A DNA stretch of 64,000 bases from Dipetalonema caudispina (Eukaryota; Nematoda; Chromadorea; Rhabditida; Onchocercidae): NCBI GenBank assembly GCA_013365325.1, contig JABVXV010000011.1, positions 186,001 through 250,000 on the forward strand, in the 5' to 3' direction. Both the position numbers and the translations under genes were made by a program. Positions 17,301 to 29,831 of the stretch are shown here, piece after piece. Below the pieces are notes generated by a model, which saw only the letters and a program-made list of their open reading frames with translations, did no database searches and was not told the DNA's origin. How positions within the stretch are numbered: the first letter of the stretch is position 1; the number at the start of each line of letters is the position of its first letter.

Positions 17301-20300
17301 AATTGGGAATGAAAACTTGTTTGAAGGAATTCGAAGCATTTCAAACTTTTGAGGATATTCCGCTTTAGCCATTTCTTTTTTTTTTTTTGGAAAATATTAA
17401 AAGATAACAGTGGGAGAGAAAGACAACGAAAGGAGATAACGGAACAACCTTGGCGGTTCATGCAAACAAATGAAATCAATGAAAACTCAGTCTTAGGAAT
17501 TCATTTCCATTATTTATGATTTCAACTTGATAATAATGTGCCTGATATCATTATTTTGCCATTTGCTTGACTGGTGAATTTCAATTCCAGTTACTTATAC
17601 TAACCTGGCTCGTTGAAGCAATTTGCAGTACAATTTATGTTACAATGTTGCTGATATCGGCGACAATGTTTGTTTTGCCGTCTTTCAAGGCTTTATCAAT
17701 AATGATTTGTGTTGAATAATAATTAACCGATAACAGTCCATGTTAAAGTAATTATATTCGGAGTCATTCAAGATGAAACTTACAAGAAGGCTGAAATCTA
17801 TTTCTAGAGTTGAAGAGTAAATGGAAATTTCTTCTCTACGATTTGTCCACAAAGAAAATGGTAAGGACATAAAAAGAATGGACCTAAGCCGTTAATGATG
17901 AGAGAACGAGAATCCAGAAAAGATTTTTTTCCAGACTCTCCATGGTAGAGTAGGCCTCAATTTTTCGCACCGCTGTTTGTACTAAGTTGAAGGAAACTTA
18001 CTGAGTTCTACACTGTCGTGAAGAAATCTTTATCTTTATATATCTACGAATAGTTTCTATTTATTTTTACTTATGGGAAACAACATTTTCATCATTTCAT
18101 GTCTGCAAACATGGTAAATTATGCAACTGATCTACTCATTACTTCGCTTCACCAAAATTTGCAACCTATCCTGTCAGTCTTGTAACTACCATGTACAAGT
18201 TCCGTCATTTGGTTAACTGAAACTGCAATTACTGCTAGCATGAGAAAGATCTGATAACTAAATTAAACCAAAAAGGCTCAGATATTAGTATTATAAACCT
18301 GACCTAGGTGCAAAGATTACGTTTTGAGGTTCCAGCACTGCTTTTCGAAATCAAATAATTGATGTGTTTTCTGCTTTATTCACAATGTCACAGAAGTTAA
18401 AGCAGCCTGTGAAATACTTATTGGTGCGATATCTGTGGTTCGTATCACTGATAGCATACTTGACAGGTAACACTTAACAACAGCTTATGACAGTCAAGGA
18501 ATGACCTTAGAGCATGACCGCTTCTGAGCACATTCTTTGACAGAGAGTCAAAATCACTGAGAATTGCAAACCAATCGACAGTACCACTGGAATGGTATCG
18601 AAGCGACAACAAAGATCAGTAGATTATAAGATGCAACATTTAAAAAAACTTTCATGGACTTGAATTAAGCAGAACTGCAAATTTTGAAACGTAATGAACA
18701 AATTCGCAGTAAATGCACGGCGATTTCTGAACATCATATTTTTAGCAATTTTTTTAAAACGGTGACTCAGAGAAATCAATGTGATAATAGAATACATGAT
18801 CAAATTTGCTGCTCGAATAATGAAGAGTATAGTGACAACTAGCGTCTGGCTGAAAAATTTCTTTAGTGCTGTAAAAAAGCCGTATGTTGGCAGTAGCAAC
18901 AGCAGAACCAGAAACTATCAATGCAATCGAGGTGCTTCGGCAATGAAAATGTTGAGTATTTTGTTGCGGTCAAAGAGAAATAGAGGAAATACTTCCCAAA
19001 CTGCAGCTGAATTTCAAAGAAAACAGAGCTTGATGGATTGTTCCTGTACCATACAACAGTGACTGCCTCAAAGCCAAAAAGATGTATTCGTCTCACTGAT
19101 CTGCCGGATGTGGAAGTGGTAAAAAGCTCCACAAATGCTCGATTAACGCGTTTCTTAACTACTACAACTTTTTCATTACTGATCAGTAGCATCTGATGAT
19201 TATAGTATCGCACTTGTCAGGATCAGTTGATATGAATTAGAGAAAACCTTCGCCGTCGGATTTAGTATCGCATCATTGTACAATAAAAATAATAAGGAAA
19301 AAATGAAGAACTATCACGTATTTACTTGCTTTTTTGTTTTTGCATAAAGTTCACAAAATATATTGTTAATAATCTCACTAGACGTCTCGACCAGTAAACG
19401 TTAGATTAGGCTGTATCCCAGTAAAAAGTTAATATTACATGCCTATCTTTGCTCTTAACCACTATTCATTTTCCTAACTAGTATGCCTAGAACGTGAGGC
19501 ACGATGATCGTTTGCATTCAAGCATATTAGTACGTGTTTCGAAAAGCTATTTATCCCTTTTTTTCATTAGCTTTTTTCCTGCTCCTTCGAAGTATAATTA
19601 GAAATTTATAGTTTCCCCCATTCCTACAATGGATAGCAAATATTTCAAAAAAACCTTTCGAGAATAAGCTGCAACAGTTTTTGCTGCGCTGCAAATTGTG
19701 TTCATAATGATGTAATAATTATTTGAAACGAACAAACAAATTATTTCATTCCTTGAAGCTTCCAATCGCCACAACTACATGATGAAAAGAAATTCCAGTG
19801 TTTTTAAGGATTTTTCTAAAATGCTACTACGACTTGCCGCTAATGAATCAGGCCGAGATCTTCTTATCTCCAGCACACCAATTCATTATCGAAGTAAATA
19901 ATCGCATAGATTTTAAGCATTTTGGGCTTTGTATAATAAGCCAATAAATTTAAAAGTAAAAAGTTGTTGACTAAGTTAAGGGAACCAGTTTAGCTATTCA
20001 TGTGAGATTATTCATCATTCAGCTGCGTTTTGCGAAGAACGCGATTCTTATTGTGAACGGAATTCATAAACTAAATAAGATTCTGTCACAGTTGAACACA
20101 AAAACCAAAGCACTGAGACATATATCAATATGCAGCGAGACGATATTAAAGTAAGAAATAATAGTAGTTAAGTCCAAATAGAAGTAATAAATATGACCTA
20201 CGATTTCTGGCAAAAAATCTATGGTAAAGCATTTCTTGATGACATTACTGATCTGCGGAATGAAAGATGCGAAAGATTCTTGTTCAATCTCTTTGAAAAC

Positions 20301-23300
20301 GACAATCTACAGAAACGAGACGTGATTATTTATGGAAAAGCGATGGATCAGATAATGAAGGACTTAATCATATTAAATCGTGGATGACATAATAGTCATT
20401 TGTGAGCAATGCTTGTGATATGAGTGAAGTGTTAAAGGAGTGAATAAGGAAGACCTGACCATCGTGGATGCGATGAAGTGAGGATGTGCTGGTTATCTTT
20501 TCGCTGGTTAGACACCAATCTCAAAGCAGTTAACAATCTCGCATATCCGGTTTGTATTGATTAGGAAGTAAATGTTTCCGTAATTTCCAGTGCAAATTTT
20601 CGCAGTAATAAATGCCGGATAGCTCAAGTTTACAGTATTTTTAATGCTTTGTAGGAAATAACTCGGCAAAACCGTATATACTTCTTCACTACCACTGTAC
20701 TGAAAACAAATTGAAGACTTGTGGAAGTAAGACATGCTGGCTGATGAAAGTAGATTAGAAACTCACTGTGGGATACAGATATATATTTTTTTGAGCCTAG
20801 ATGGAAAGCACTACTTTTGGACAGTGTAGCTGGATGTCATGAAGTGAATGGCGCTTTCTTCATACGAAAATCAAGGTATTTTTCAGAGCTAATCTCTGTC
20901 ACTAAAACACCGAGGTTTTAGGTTAAAGATTTCGCTCTTTTTAGTCTCTATAAAATACGTATTTATCGCATGCTAATGTGGTATCTAGAATTAGCCCCAA
21001 GTGATAAATGATATCCGTTTTGACCTTACAAAATACAATTCTGATATTTACAATCGCACATTATTCTCTCACATGCAAAAATGGTCCATAATTTGATTAT
21101 GAAAACAAAAGGAAAGTTCAACTTGAATTTCTCTTTCTCTCTTACCTTTAAATCACACTAACTGGTTCGCAAATGTCCTGGAAAGATGTTTACTTTCCTC
21201 CCATTTATCCCGAAAATTACCAAAGCCATTTCAGTCCCGTCACATACTTTCAATTAATCAGATCACATACCAATTAGCTTAGGTGAGGTATACAAGAACA
21301 TATGCTGCTGGTTTCAACGGCAGTGACCATGAAAAAAAATTTATCGTTCGTCTAATTTACAATAAAATGATGGATGTGTATGCTAGAGCTAGAAGTAGTG
21401 TATCACAGGTGATCTCGGAATTCCTTGCAATAGACGGAAAGGTCCTGTTTTTCCACCTTCAATCTCATTCCCGTTGATTATATCTTTGAAAACAGGAGGT
21501 ATACCTTACTGCTTAGGTATCCGCCGCTAGAAATAGTAACGCATACTTACTTCATGTCTCAGGTAAACGTTATCGTCTACTTCTGGCCTCGTGTTAACTT
21601 TGATATGAAAAATTTACAGTAACATAATATACTTTACTGAAGCTTGGGAATTTTCTTCCGAAACCGTCTGCGATGGTGTATCACATATTATGACATCTGT
21701 TATGATCGATCTTACGGTATCGTTCACGTGCAAAAGCAACTCAAAATACTGGGCATGTTGGTAGGATCGTTTTTTTTACTGATTAGAAGCTTGTGAATTT
21801 TGTTCGACAACAGTTTTGTTTTGACCAAATTTATGAAAAAACGAATTTTCATTGCGGAAACACCTTAATTATGAAATATTTTGGAAAATTTTAAGACGAA
21901 GATATGATAGGTTCTTTTTGGATCGACTAGGTATGATTGGGTTTTGTCCTAGCCTGGAAACTTACGTAAATACGCTTAAAATGCAAAATCTATTTGCAGA
22001 TTATGGATATGATAATTCGTAATTTTAACAATATTTACTCATGATTTACTTACTACTCAAACAACTATTTTCTTTGCTTCACTTTGTTTTTCGAAAATTT
22101 ATGTTTGTAAAACTGTTGGATAACTTTTATCAATTGCACCTGTTTTTTGAGTCATTTATCGAGTTACAAAAAATTTCATCCAATTCTCCAAAGATTTACA
22201 TCTGTACTTCATCGTAGAGTGGAGCTGAATGCTTCCTGTCAGTCAATCAAACGATTTACTGTCAACTTCAATAATGCAATCTAAAATCGCTTAAGCAATG
22301 AGATTCGGCCGGAATAGATTACATTTACCCGGTAATTGTGCCATCTTTCTAGCTACTGAATTGAATCCAATTAAATTAACGCTCATTGCTTACGTACTGT
22401 TTAAAAAATTGATTTAATTTGAAATCGCTGCGGAACAGACTATCACTGTCACATATATCACAGCTCTTTCCGTGTATCTGTACGATACGTTCATATGTGT
22501 GCACCCTTTGCACATCATTCCAAGGTAACATTTCTGTGTCACTGATCAGCCACAGTAACACAGTGCAGGAACAGTAAGGAAATAGCAGTAGATTGATGAT
22601 CGATAATTAGAGGGAAACTATGGTTTTATTTGTGATTTTCACTGTTGACATCCAAAGATCGTTTAATCCATCCGTCTGTTTTTATTCAGCGATCAGCGCT
22701 GAAACCAGTTCCTTCCAAAGCATTCCTACCTTTTGCCAGCTTATGCGCTATGTCTCTCTCTCTATCGTCAGCTTCTTCCAGTTTTCTATTTTGAGTCATT
22801 TGTATATTCATGTAATCTACCAATTTGGCACTTCAATTACTAAATGCTCTTCACAGCTTTATTCTGTTTATAATCCTTTTTTATCATTATTTACAGCGTC
22901 GTATTGCAAATGGGTTTGATAAACAAGAATTTTAATCATGTTACCATTTCTACTTCCGATATAAAGTACGATCAAAACTGCTAATTGATTGGTCCACGAG
23001 AGAGAGAAAGGAAATTGTGGTACTGTGTTGTTAAGGTTAAGAAAGCTTTTTTTGAAATCATAAGTTACCACTCTAATCTTCCTTCAAAAAAAGTTATCCT
23101 AGCTTTTATAAATATCAAATCACGGTAAACCTGAAAATTAATTATATAGATATGCTCAAAAGATCGTTAACTTTCAGGCCAAGAATGCTCATTTGCTTGC
23201 TTGTTATATAGGATGCTGCTATTACTCGAGATCTGTGATGTCTCTAAATGATGGATTTTGAATAGCGTTTTGAGGCAGCCCTAGTTTGGCCTTCAACCTG

Positions 23301-24652
23301 CTATTTTCAGTTCAAATTATTTTGAATTAAAAAAAATATATTTTGTTGGCCTCAAATGACGTGTTTTCACCTTTAAATTAACGACCGACAGTATGACCAG
23401 CGGGTGAATTAAATGAGAAGGTTTTTTAGTTTAGATTCTCATCTCTTACAAGTGGTTGATGCATGATTATACCCGATGTATAGTGCAATGGTGTCACTCC
23501 CTGAAAACGCGTTCATTGATGAAAAAGAGTCTTGATGACCTACGGTTTATTTACAATAAAATTACACATAATTCTAATTTACTGAGCTCCTGAATAGCTC
23601 TTATCTTTTTATCTCCAAATAACTACATCAAATTTTTTTCTTATCATTAAAAGTGAGTGTCTGTCTCATACACTATGCATTCTTTCTCACATTTTTAAAT
23701 TAGTAAATTTATCCTCATACGTCCTGAAATCATATCTTTATACTACATATATTTGAAAGATGAATTAGCACAATCCTATGAATTAACTTAGGTAGAAAGA
23801 ATGTCCCATCGCGCAAGCATAGTTCAACTTCTTTTTTAATCATGCATTTCATATGGATGTTTATATCTGTGAAACTTTTTCACATTCATTGTTGTTCACT
23901 TCAGATTTCTTCTGAAAAATATATTAAACAAAATTTTTTTAAATAGTTAAAGTCGATAGTTCAGAACATATTTCTAAGCCCAAGGATCTTATATATTTCC
24001 AATGATGCCGATGTTAGAAGATGTGTGAAATGAATAGTGCTATTCGAAACATTTCGCGTATCTGTCCTAAATTTATTCGTTTAATTGAGCTGTCACACGC
24101 CTTTTGTGATTTCAAAGTTTTTAAGATAAATTATCTTCTAATTGCTTGTTTAAAATGCTTTTACTGAATGAATGTCACAAAAAGAACTGATAATTTCCCT
24201 GTTGCGGCACTGGAAAATCCATCCCAAAAAAAGAAAAAATCATAATTTTGTGGAATAGAAAAGTTTTTTTTTTTGGTGTAAAAACTTGGTGACAATTAAT
24301 GATATCATTTATAATTGAATTCATAATTATTATCGGTTGTTGCTCTTTGTTACCATCAGCGGTAATAAGCCGAAAGGATAAGCTTTACATTGTAGGACAA
24401 TGAAAAGTTTATTTTTTCACTTTTACTTTTTACTCCATAGTGAGGGTTAAGATATACAAGATCTATGATGAAAAATTTAGACAAGTCAAGATTGATTCGA
24501 AGTTCGCTAATATAATAGAGTCATCACGATTTCTTTAACTTTTGGTATTTTCGGTTTGCGATACAGAGCAATACTTTTTCAAAAACCATCGAATTATTTT
24601 CGATTTAAAACATAAATGTGGAACGAAATTTTTATACTTTCTGTTCCTTATC

Positions 24653-24674
24653 ATATATATATATATATATATAT
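24653..24674. repeat. (AT)n microsatellite
   Basis: Twenty-two bases of alternating A and T. Confidence 0.85.
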
Positions 24675-26795
24675 TACTAATCAGTAGATCTAGTAAAAAC
24701 GAGCCTTACGTAGGAAACTGCATTGGGCTTCTGTAATGAACCTTTTTTTATCCATAAGTAGTCTTCAGTTGTTGAATGATTTAACATTATAGTGACGATA
24801 GTGATAATTCTGCTAAATATTTATTTAAATGATTTGTTTTCCGTTGGTTTCTCCTAAAAAAATTCTCGTCACTTTCTAATATATCTAATATGCAGTTGTT
24901 TTGTAACTGAGTTGTGCAGATTTATTCTTATCACTGATTGTTAAGAAGGACAAATGTTTATTAAGATCGTTATATCACAATATGGTTACGTTCATGGTGG
25001 ACCACGCGGATACGAGTTTTCTAGTATCGGGATATACTTAGTAATTTTGAGTATTGCAGCTTTAGTAAAATTTTTAATAGTTATTTCATTGGGAAAATAT
25101 CTCGGTAGAGTAAAGCGCGAATAACAAGGATGCACATTGAAAATCGTATCGATATTCAGAAAAACCTTTCTTTGAAATGAAATAGTGCGGATATATTTCA
25201 AAGTATATTATTTGATATTGCCTTAATCGGTAAATATTTCCGTTTAGGATTCATGAAGAAATAATTTTTCTCACGAATTAAAACATTTTTTCAGGTATTC
25301 AGTATTTATCGAAAAGAGTTTTCTTTGCGTTTTGCTCCGCATTTGAGATGCTTACTATTCATTTACCGAACTTGGTAAAATATACCATTGTGATCGCACA
25401 AAGTTTGCACATCTATCAAATTAACGAAATAGATTGAAACTTATTCTTGTTAGAATTCTTCATTTAGTCAATTTTGGACATCTTTTGATTGTGGTTTGAT
25501 TGAAATTAATTCTAGTCGTCAAGTTATTACGTCTATTTCAATTAATCGAGTGTTCGAATCATTTAATCTTTTATGGTCGACACGTAGCAAGTGCTATGGT
25601 TTTTTGATTTACTTTAAATTTCTGAAGTATGTCTTGTTCTGCTTGGATATTACAAAGAAGTTTCCATTTCTAGATCAAGGTGAAATATCAGAATAGATTT
25701 CATGAAGAATTGGAATTTAAATAGAGTTCATTTTTGAATTATTGATGAAAAGAGCTAAATCTTTTTACTTACTCGGCCAAGGACTTTCAGCAATTTGAAA
25801 ATCATTCTATTGCTACTTTCTCAGAACAGAAATTAGCCTTTTTCTCAATAACGTATTTTCATATCACAGCGATTACAATGAAACATATCTTTAGTCGCAA
25901 CGTAGTTTTTTAGCGATTCTTATTGACTACTAATTATCCATTAAAAAAATTTCAGTTCTTTATTTCACATGATGTTGACCATAACTTTCTATTTTTCGGT
26001 AATATATTTTAGGTGATGTTTCAAAAAATATTAGTTATACTCTTATATTCTCCATTCTTCACCTCAATAAACTTAAGCAAAAACAATTTCGAACGGAAGT
26101 CTTTTCGTTTCTGGGATTTCACATCCATGATAAATGATACTTCAGTGAAGAAGTATCGATAAAATTGAGTTAAAATTTTTCGACACTGTTTTGAAATTCT
26201 GCTACGACATTTCATATTTCATTCATTTATTGTCTACAATTATGTGCCATTACATGTAAAATGAGTTGAATTTGTGTTTAATTTACATGTAATTTGTAAT
26301 TTGAGAAAAAACTGCATTTCACCGAAACAAACTTTTACAGTAACATTCGAAAGAAGCATCCTCTTAAGTTATTTCTAGGAACCGTATGCGTATCTTAAAA
26401 ATTCACGCTGAATGCATAGAAATCCTGTGACAAATAAATGGGTAATAAAAGATACCAAGTGATGATGATATGAGCTGGAAGCAAAAGTAGATTTTTTGCG
26501 TCATGTTTTTTTCTTGAAATTTGGAAATTCTGGTCAGATCAGGTTGGTATTTTTCTGGACTTTCGCGACTTTTCTTTCTACATTACTGCATGGAACCTTT
26601 AAAAAAAGTGGGATATGGGTTCTTGCGAACATATTTACAAGGAAAAATGTTTACATATAAATAAAATATGATAAATAATGAGTACTTAACGGACGCTAGC
26701 ATTCTTGGTAGTGCAACTATCGAGCAAAAAGCGATCATTTAATTTCGATATGGACGGAATGCATTCAATTCATTTTACAAATTGAAAAAAAAAAA

Positions 26796-26812
26796 CGTAC
26801 CGCTGCGGTACG
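26796..26812. repeat. GC-rich perfect hairpin after an A tract
   Basis: CGTACCG-CTG-CGGTACG forms a perfect 7 bp stem with a 3-base loop, directly after a run of A. It stands out from the AT-rich surroundings. No function is indicated. Confidence 0.7.
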
Positions 26813-27536
26813 CTGAGATAACCAAAACCGTTGCTGCAAAAAGATTTCCTAAATGTGGATTCGAACAGTAACAAGTGTTCCGGATTACCGAATATGCTTC
26901 AGCTTTAATGGCAACGTTTATTTCAGTTTAAGCAAGTTTCATGATACGGATGCTATACAGAAGTGAGACGACTTTTCGGATGTCACATTAAAGTTAGTAG
27001 TACTGATTTCCAGATTTCGCTAGATAAGAGGGAATAATGAGATGTTATGGGATCACCTAGAAGATGAAATGTTTCGCTGATTTTCCCCTTCCCTATACAG
27101 TTCATAAATTCAAATATCGACCGAGGAACAGTACTTTCGCGTATTCCCTTTACCTTTATTTTACTCTGTTTATTACAATCTCAGCTTCTCCTCTAACTTC
27201 TTTCTTATCACTACTTTTCAGTACGTATGCAAAGTATTCGTAAAATTTACGAGATTATCCGTACAGGGTGCAGATTGAAATGGATCGTTCTGAGATGCAT
27301 GATCTAACATCTCCTTTTTTCCTTCCATTCAGAAATGGAATTCAAACCTCTCTCCAACATCCTCTCCGCACTCTTCTGGTTGAGAAGAGAGAAGACGCAA
27401 CGAGCCATTTCAAGGAAGCATCTAGCTTGTTGCCAGGGCAACGTCATCCACACCACTTCTGGTCACCCGCACCCTTACCGCTCTTACTGCTCCGTTTTTC
27501 ATCCTAATTTAGTGCATCCATTGCTAGTTACTTCCT

Positions 27537-27660
27537 CATTCTCTTCTTCTTCCTCCTCCTTGTCCTCCTTCTTTCCCTCCTCCTCCTCCTCCTCTTCCTC
27601 CTCCTCTTTCTTCTCCTTCTCCTCGTCCTCCACTTCCTCCTACATCTTCTTCATCCCATC
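27537..27660. repeat. Polypyrimidine (TCC/TTC)n tract
   Basis: About 120 bp of almost pure pyrimidine on the plus strand, mainly TCC and TTC triplets. The Ser-rich peptide it encodes is a composition artefact. Mirror-like homopyrimidine tracts of this kind can form triplex DNA. Confidence 0.9.
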
Positions 27661-27698
27661 TTCACCGGTGCTTAATTTATTGTCCACCTCCCTCATAC

Positions 27699-27781
27699 AC
27701 ACACATATATATACACACACACATACACACACACACACACACATACACACATACACACACACACATACACACACACACACA
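27699..27781. repeat. (CA)n microsatellite
   Basis: CA repeats broken by a few TA steps, about 40 bp after the polypyrimidine tract and ending at the start of a locally GC-richer segment (27782-28000). Confidence 0.9.
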
Positions 27782-27782
27782 G

Positions 27783-27992
27783 TCACCGTTCAGCGCTGCG
27801 CAGTGTGATTGTCTGACGATGCAGCTCAGCTGCATTCTGTTTGATAACGATCCACGGGGCTGCAAGCATCTCGCAACCTTTGTATGTTCGGTTTATTTTC
27901 CATTTATTGCATCCATTTTCTCTGGTCAGCAAAATCAGAAATGCGAGCAACACCACGCACCTCGCGCACTGTAAACCTCCTCTCAATTCCAT
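27783..27992 (-). CDS. Candidate first exon encoding a signal peptide (unproven)
   Basis: From ATG 27992-27990 the minus strand encodes MELRGGLQCARCVVLLAFLI, continuing with a few more hydrophobic residues and a Cys, the pattern of a secretory signal peptide. A GT donor at 27877 after AAG would end the exon at 27878 in phase 1; otherwise the frame stops at 27783. The segment is GC-richer than its surroundings. I find no convincing next exon, and another frame on the same strand is also open. It may be chance. Confidence 0.2.
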   Translation of the reverse strand: MELRGGLQCARCVVLLAFLILLTRENGCNKWKINRTYKGCEMLAAPWIVIKQNAAELHRQTITLRSAER

Positions 27993-29830
27993 CCGAAGTT
28001 TCGTCTGAATAGTTTGTATACCTGCTTGTAAACATTGTATCATGCGAATGATACAGCTTAAGTTTGATCACTCCTTTATTTCTTACTTGCCACGCATGGG
28101 TCATTTTTGAATCTGGGAAAATACCGCAGAGATCTATCGGAGATTTTGTCTTCGGCATCAGAAGATTACAAAACGTTCACATATAGAGGCTGCTCTCGTT
28201 TTTCTTGAGGAAGTAATCTAGTGATGAATCTAATCTAGGCGTTTTGCCCTGCGTGCTTCACTAAAATGTCGCAGGTATCGTGATTCCAAGAATGACCATA
28301 TTGGCAAAGTAGTTAGTTCCACGAGCAACCTATCTTTGAGTAACGGAACCGAGATACATGGCACGTCTTCAAAATTAACCATATGTTGTGGTGTTTCTTG
28401 GTTAGTTGGTCAAGGATGAGTTGCTTGTTTTTAGGTGCTATGTTTGTTCAAGGTAAAGTGTGTGAAGTATATGTCAACGACTAATGGACGTAAGATCCAT
28501 AATGAATTTTGAAGTTATTGCAGAAATTTCATTTTGAGGATCATATGAGGCTGTTTGAGCAGTAGCTTAACCTTCGATAAATCCAAAGTCACCAAAGAAT
28601 GGTATTGAAAGGTGAAAAGGTAAAAGGTCAGTGAAGACGAGTAAACTGTTACTAGTCTGTTCTCAAAATTGTGAGGCAAGTGCCATGTCTTGTATCTATA
28701 AGGAAGAAAGAAGTCAGGATACAGGGCCACATGACGACCCCTGCTTGGCTTGTTATCAATATCTATCTATCCCCTCAGTTTTGATTCCGCTGCTTCACTA
28801 CCATTCCTATCTCTCTCTCTCTCTCTCTCTTTCCTCTCTTTCGGAAGGGGTCGATGCAGAGATGCGATGTCCACTAGTGTCCATCCCTACTCCCTCTTTG
28901 TTTGAAACAAGGGCTATAGTTGTCTCTCTCTCTCTCCCTCTCTGCTCTCATAATAACAAACTTTGGATGAAAAAGGAGGGAGAGAGATGAGAAAGGATGC
29001 CTCAGTCTTTAGTTAGAGAGTTCACTTTGTCGCCTCCTTCTTATATCCATCTTTTCCGTAGCCACATAGGCGCACTACACAAGGTGTCCTCTCCTTTAGT
29101 TTGTTGTTGAAAATGAGCTTTAGAGCCACCGCACGCTTATGCGAGCGCCTTCATTTTGCTATGGATTTCTTTAATGCTATGAATGATGACGTGCACGCGG
29201 TACTTTTACTGCTGCTACACTAGCAAAGCTGCCACATTTTGCAATGTTGCTCATCCGAAACCTTACCTAACCTAATCTTTTGTTTTTTGACATCATGCAT
29301 TATTGTCTGCGGAACCGTGTTTCTGCAATGTCCCTTCCGTCCTACTTTAAAACATTCTTCTTTTGCTATTATAAGGATTCGCTAATGAACTTAGGGGACT
29401 ATATCACTGCTTTGATACTTGTTTATCATAGATAAGTATTGAAACTGATTCTATCAACACCATATAAAGCCGAATCACAGCACACTTGTTTAGTGACGTG
29501 AAGGACGTTATTCACTTTGTAACTAAGATGGTGTCATGACTTATATATACGAATTATGCGTTACAGTTAACCAGAAAGGAAAATACCTCTGTAATGTTAT
29601 TGAAGCCAAAGATTGTATATTTCTTCTTGAGATACACGAACAGTTTTTAGTGTTCTTTTTTCCAGTTGTCATTATTTGTCATTTAATCTCACTGGTACTT
29701 GATTTTCTTCACAGAAGCGACTGCCTTTCACTTTACTTCTTAAGAGAATGTCATTCTCCATCTCTTTCCATAAGAAACAGTTTTGATACATTCTTGATGA
29801 ATGCTTGACGCTTTGCGTGTACCCTACCTA
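27993..29830. other. Non-coding stretch with CT repeats
   Basis: No gene recognised. (CT)n tracts lie at 28810-28841 and 28919-28942. The two plus-strand open frames in it (28631-28990, 29536-29808) have no recognisable motif. Confidence 0.5.
28810..28841. repeat. (CT)n microsatellite
   Basis: Roughly 30 bp of CT dinucleotides; a second, shorter CT tract lies at 28919-28942. Confidence 0.85.
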
Positions 29831-29831
29831 C

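Larger units (their letters stand above)
13003..27530. other. Gene-poor AT-rich stretch
   Basis: About 14.5 kb without a gene I can support. Open frames here stay below about 120 codons, lack recognisable motifs and overlap on both strands. Frames at 18624-19213 (minus), 18781-19062, 20193-20387 and 21283-21477 (plus) were read and not recognised. Simple features: a 29 bp T run at 14287-14315, an AT run at 24653-24674 and a GC-rich hairpin at 26796-26812. It could include distal regulatory DNA or far 5' exons of the downstream kinase gene, but nothing shows this. Confidence 0.5.

Noticed and set aside
18624..19213. Overlapping frames on both strands, up to 116 codons, considered as a transposase remnant
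   Set aside because: No DDE/DDD spacing, helix-turn-helix motif or terminal inverted repeats could be recognised.
27335..27808. 157-codon plus-strand frame with poly-Ser and Thr-His runs
   Set aside because: Most of it is the TCC/TTC and CA repeats read as protein.
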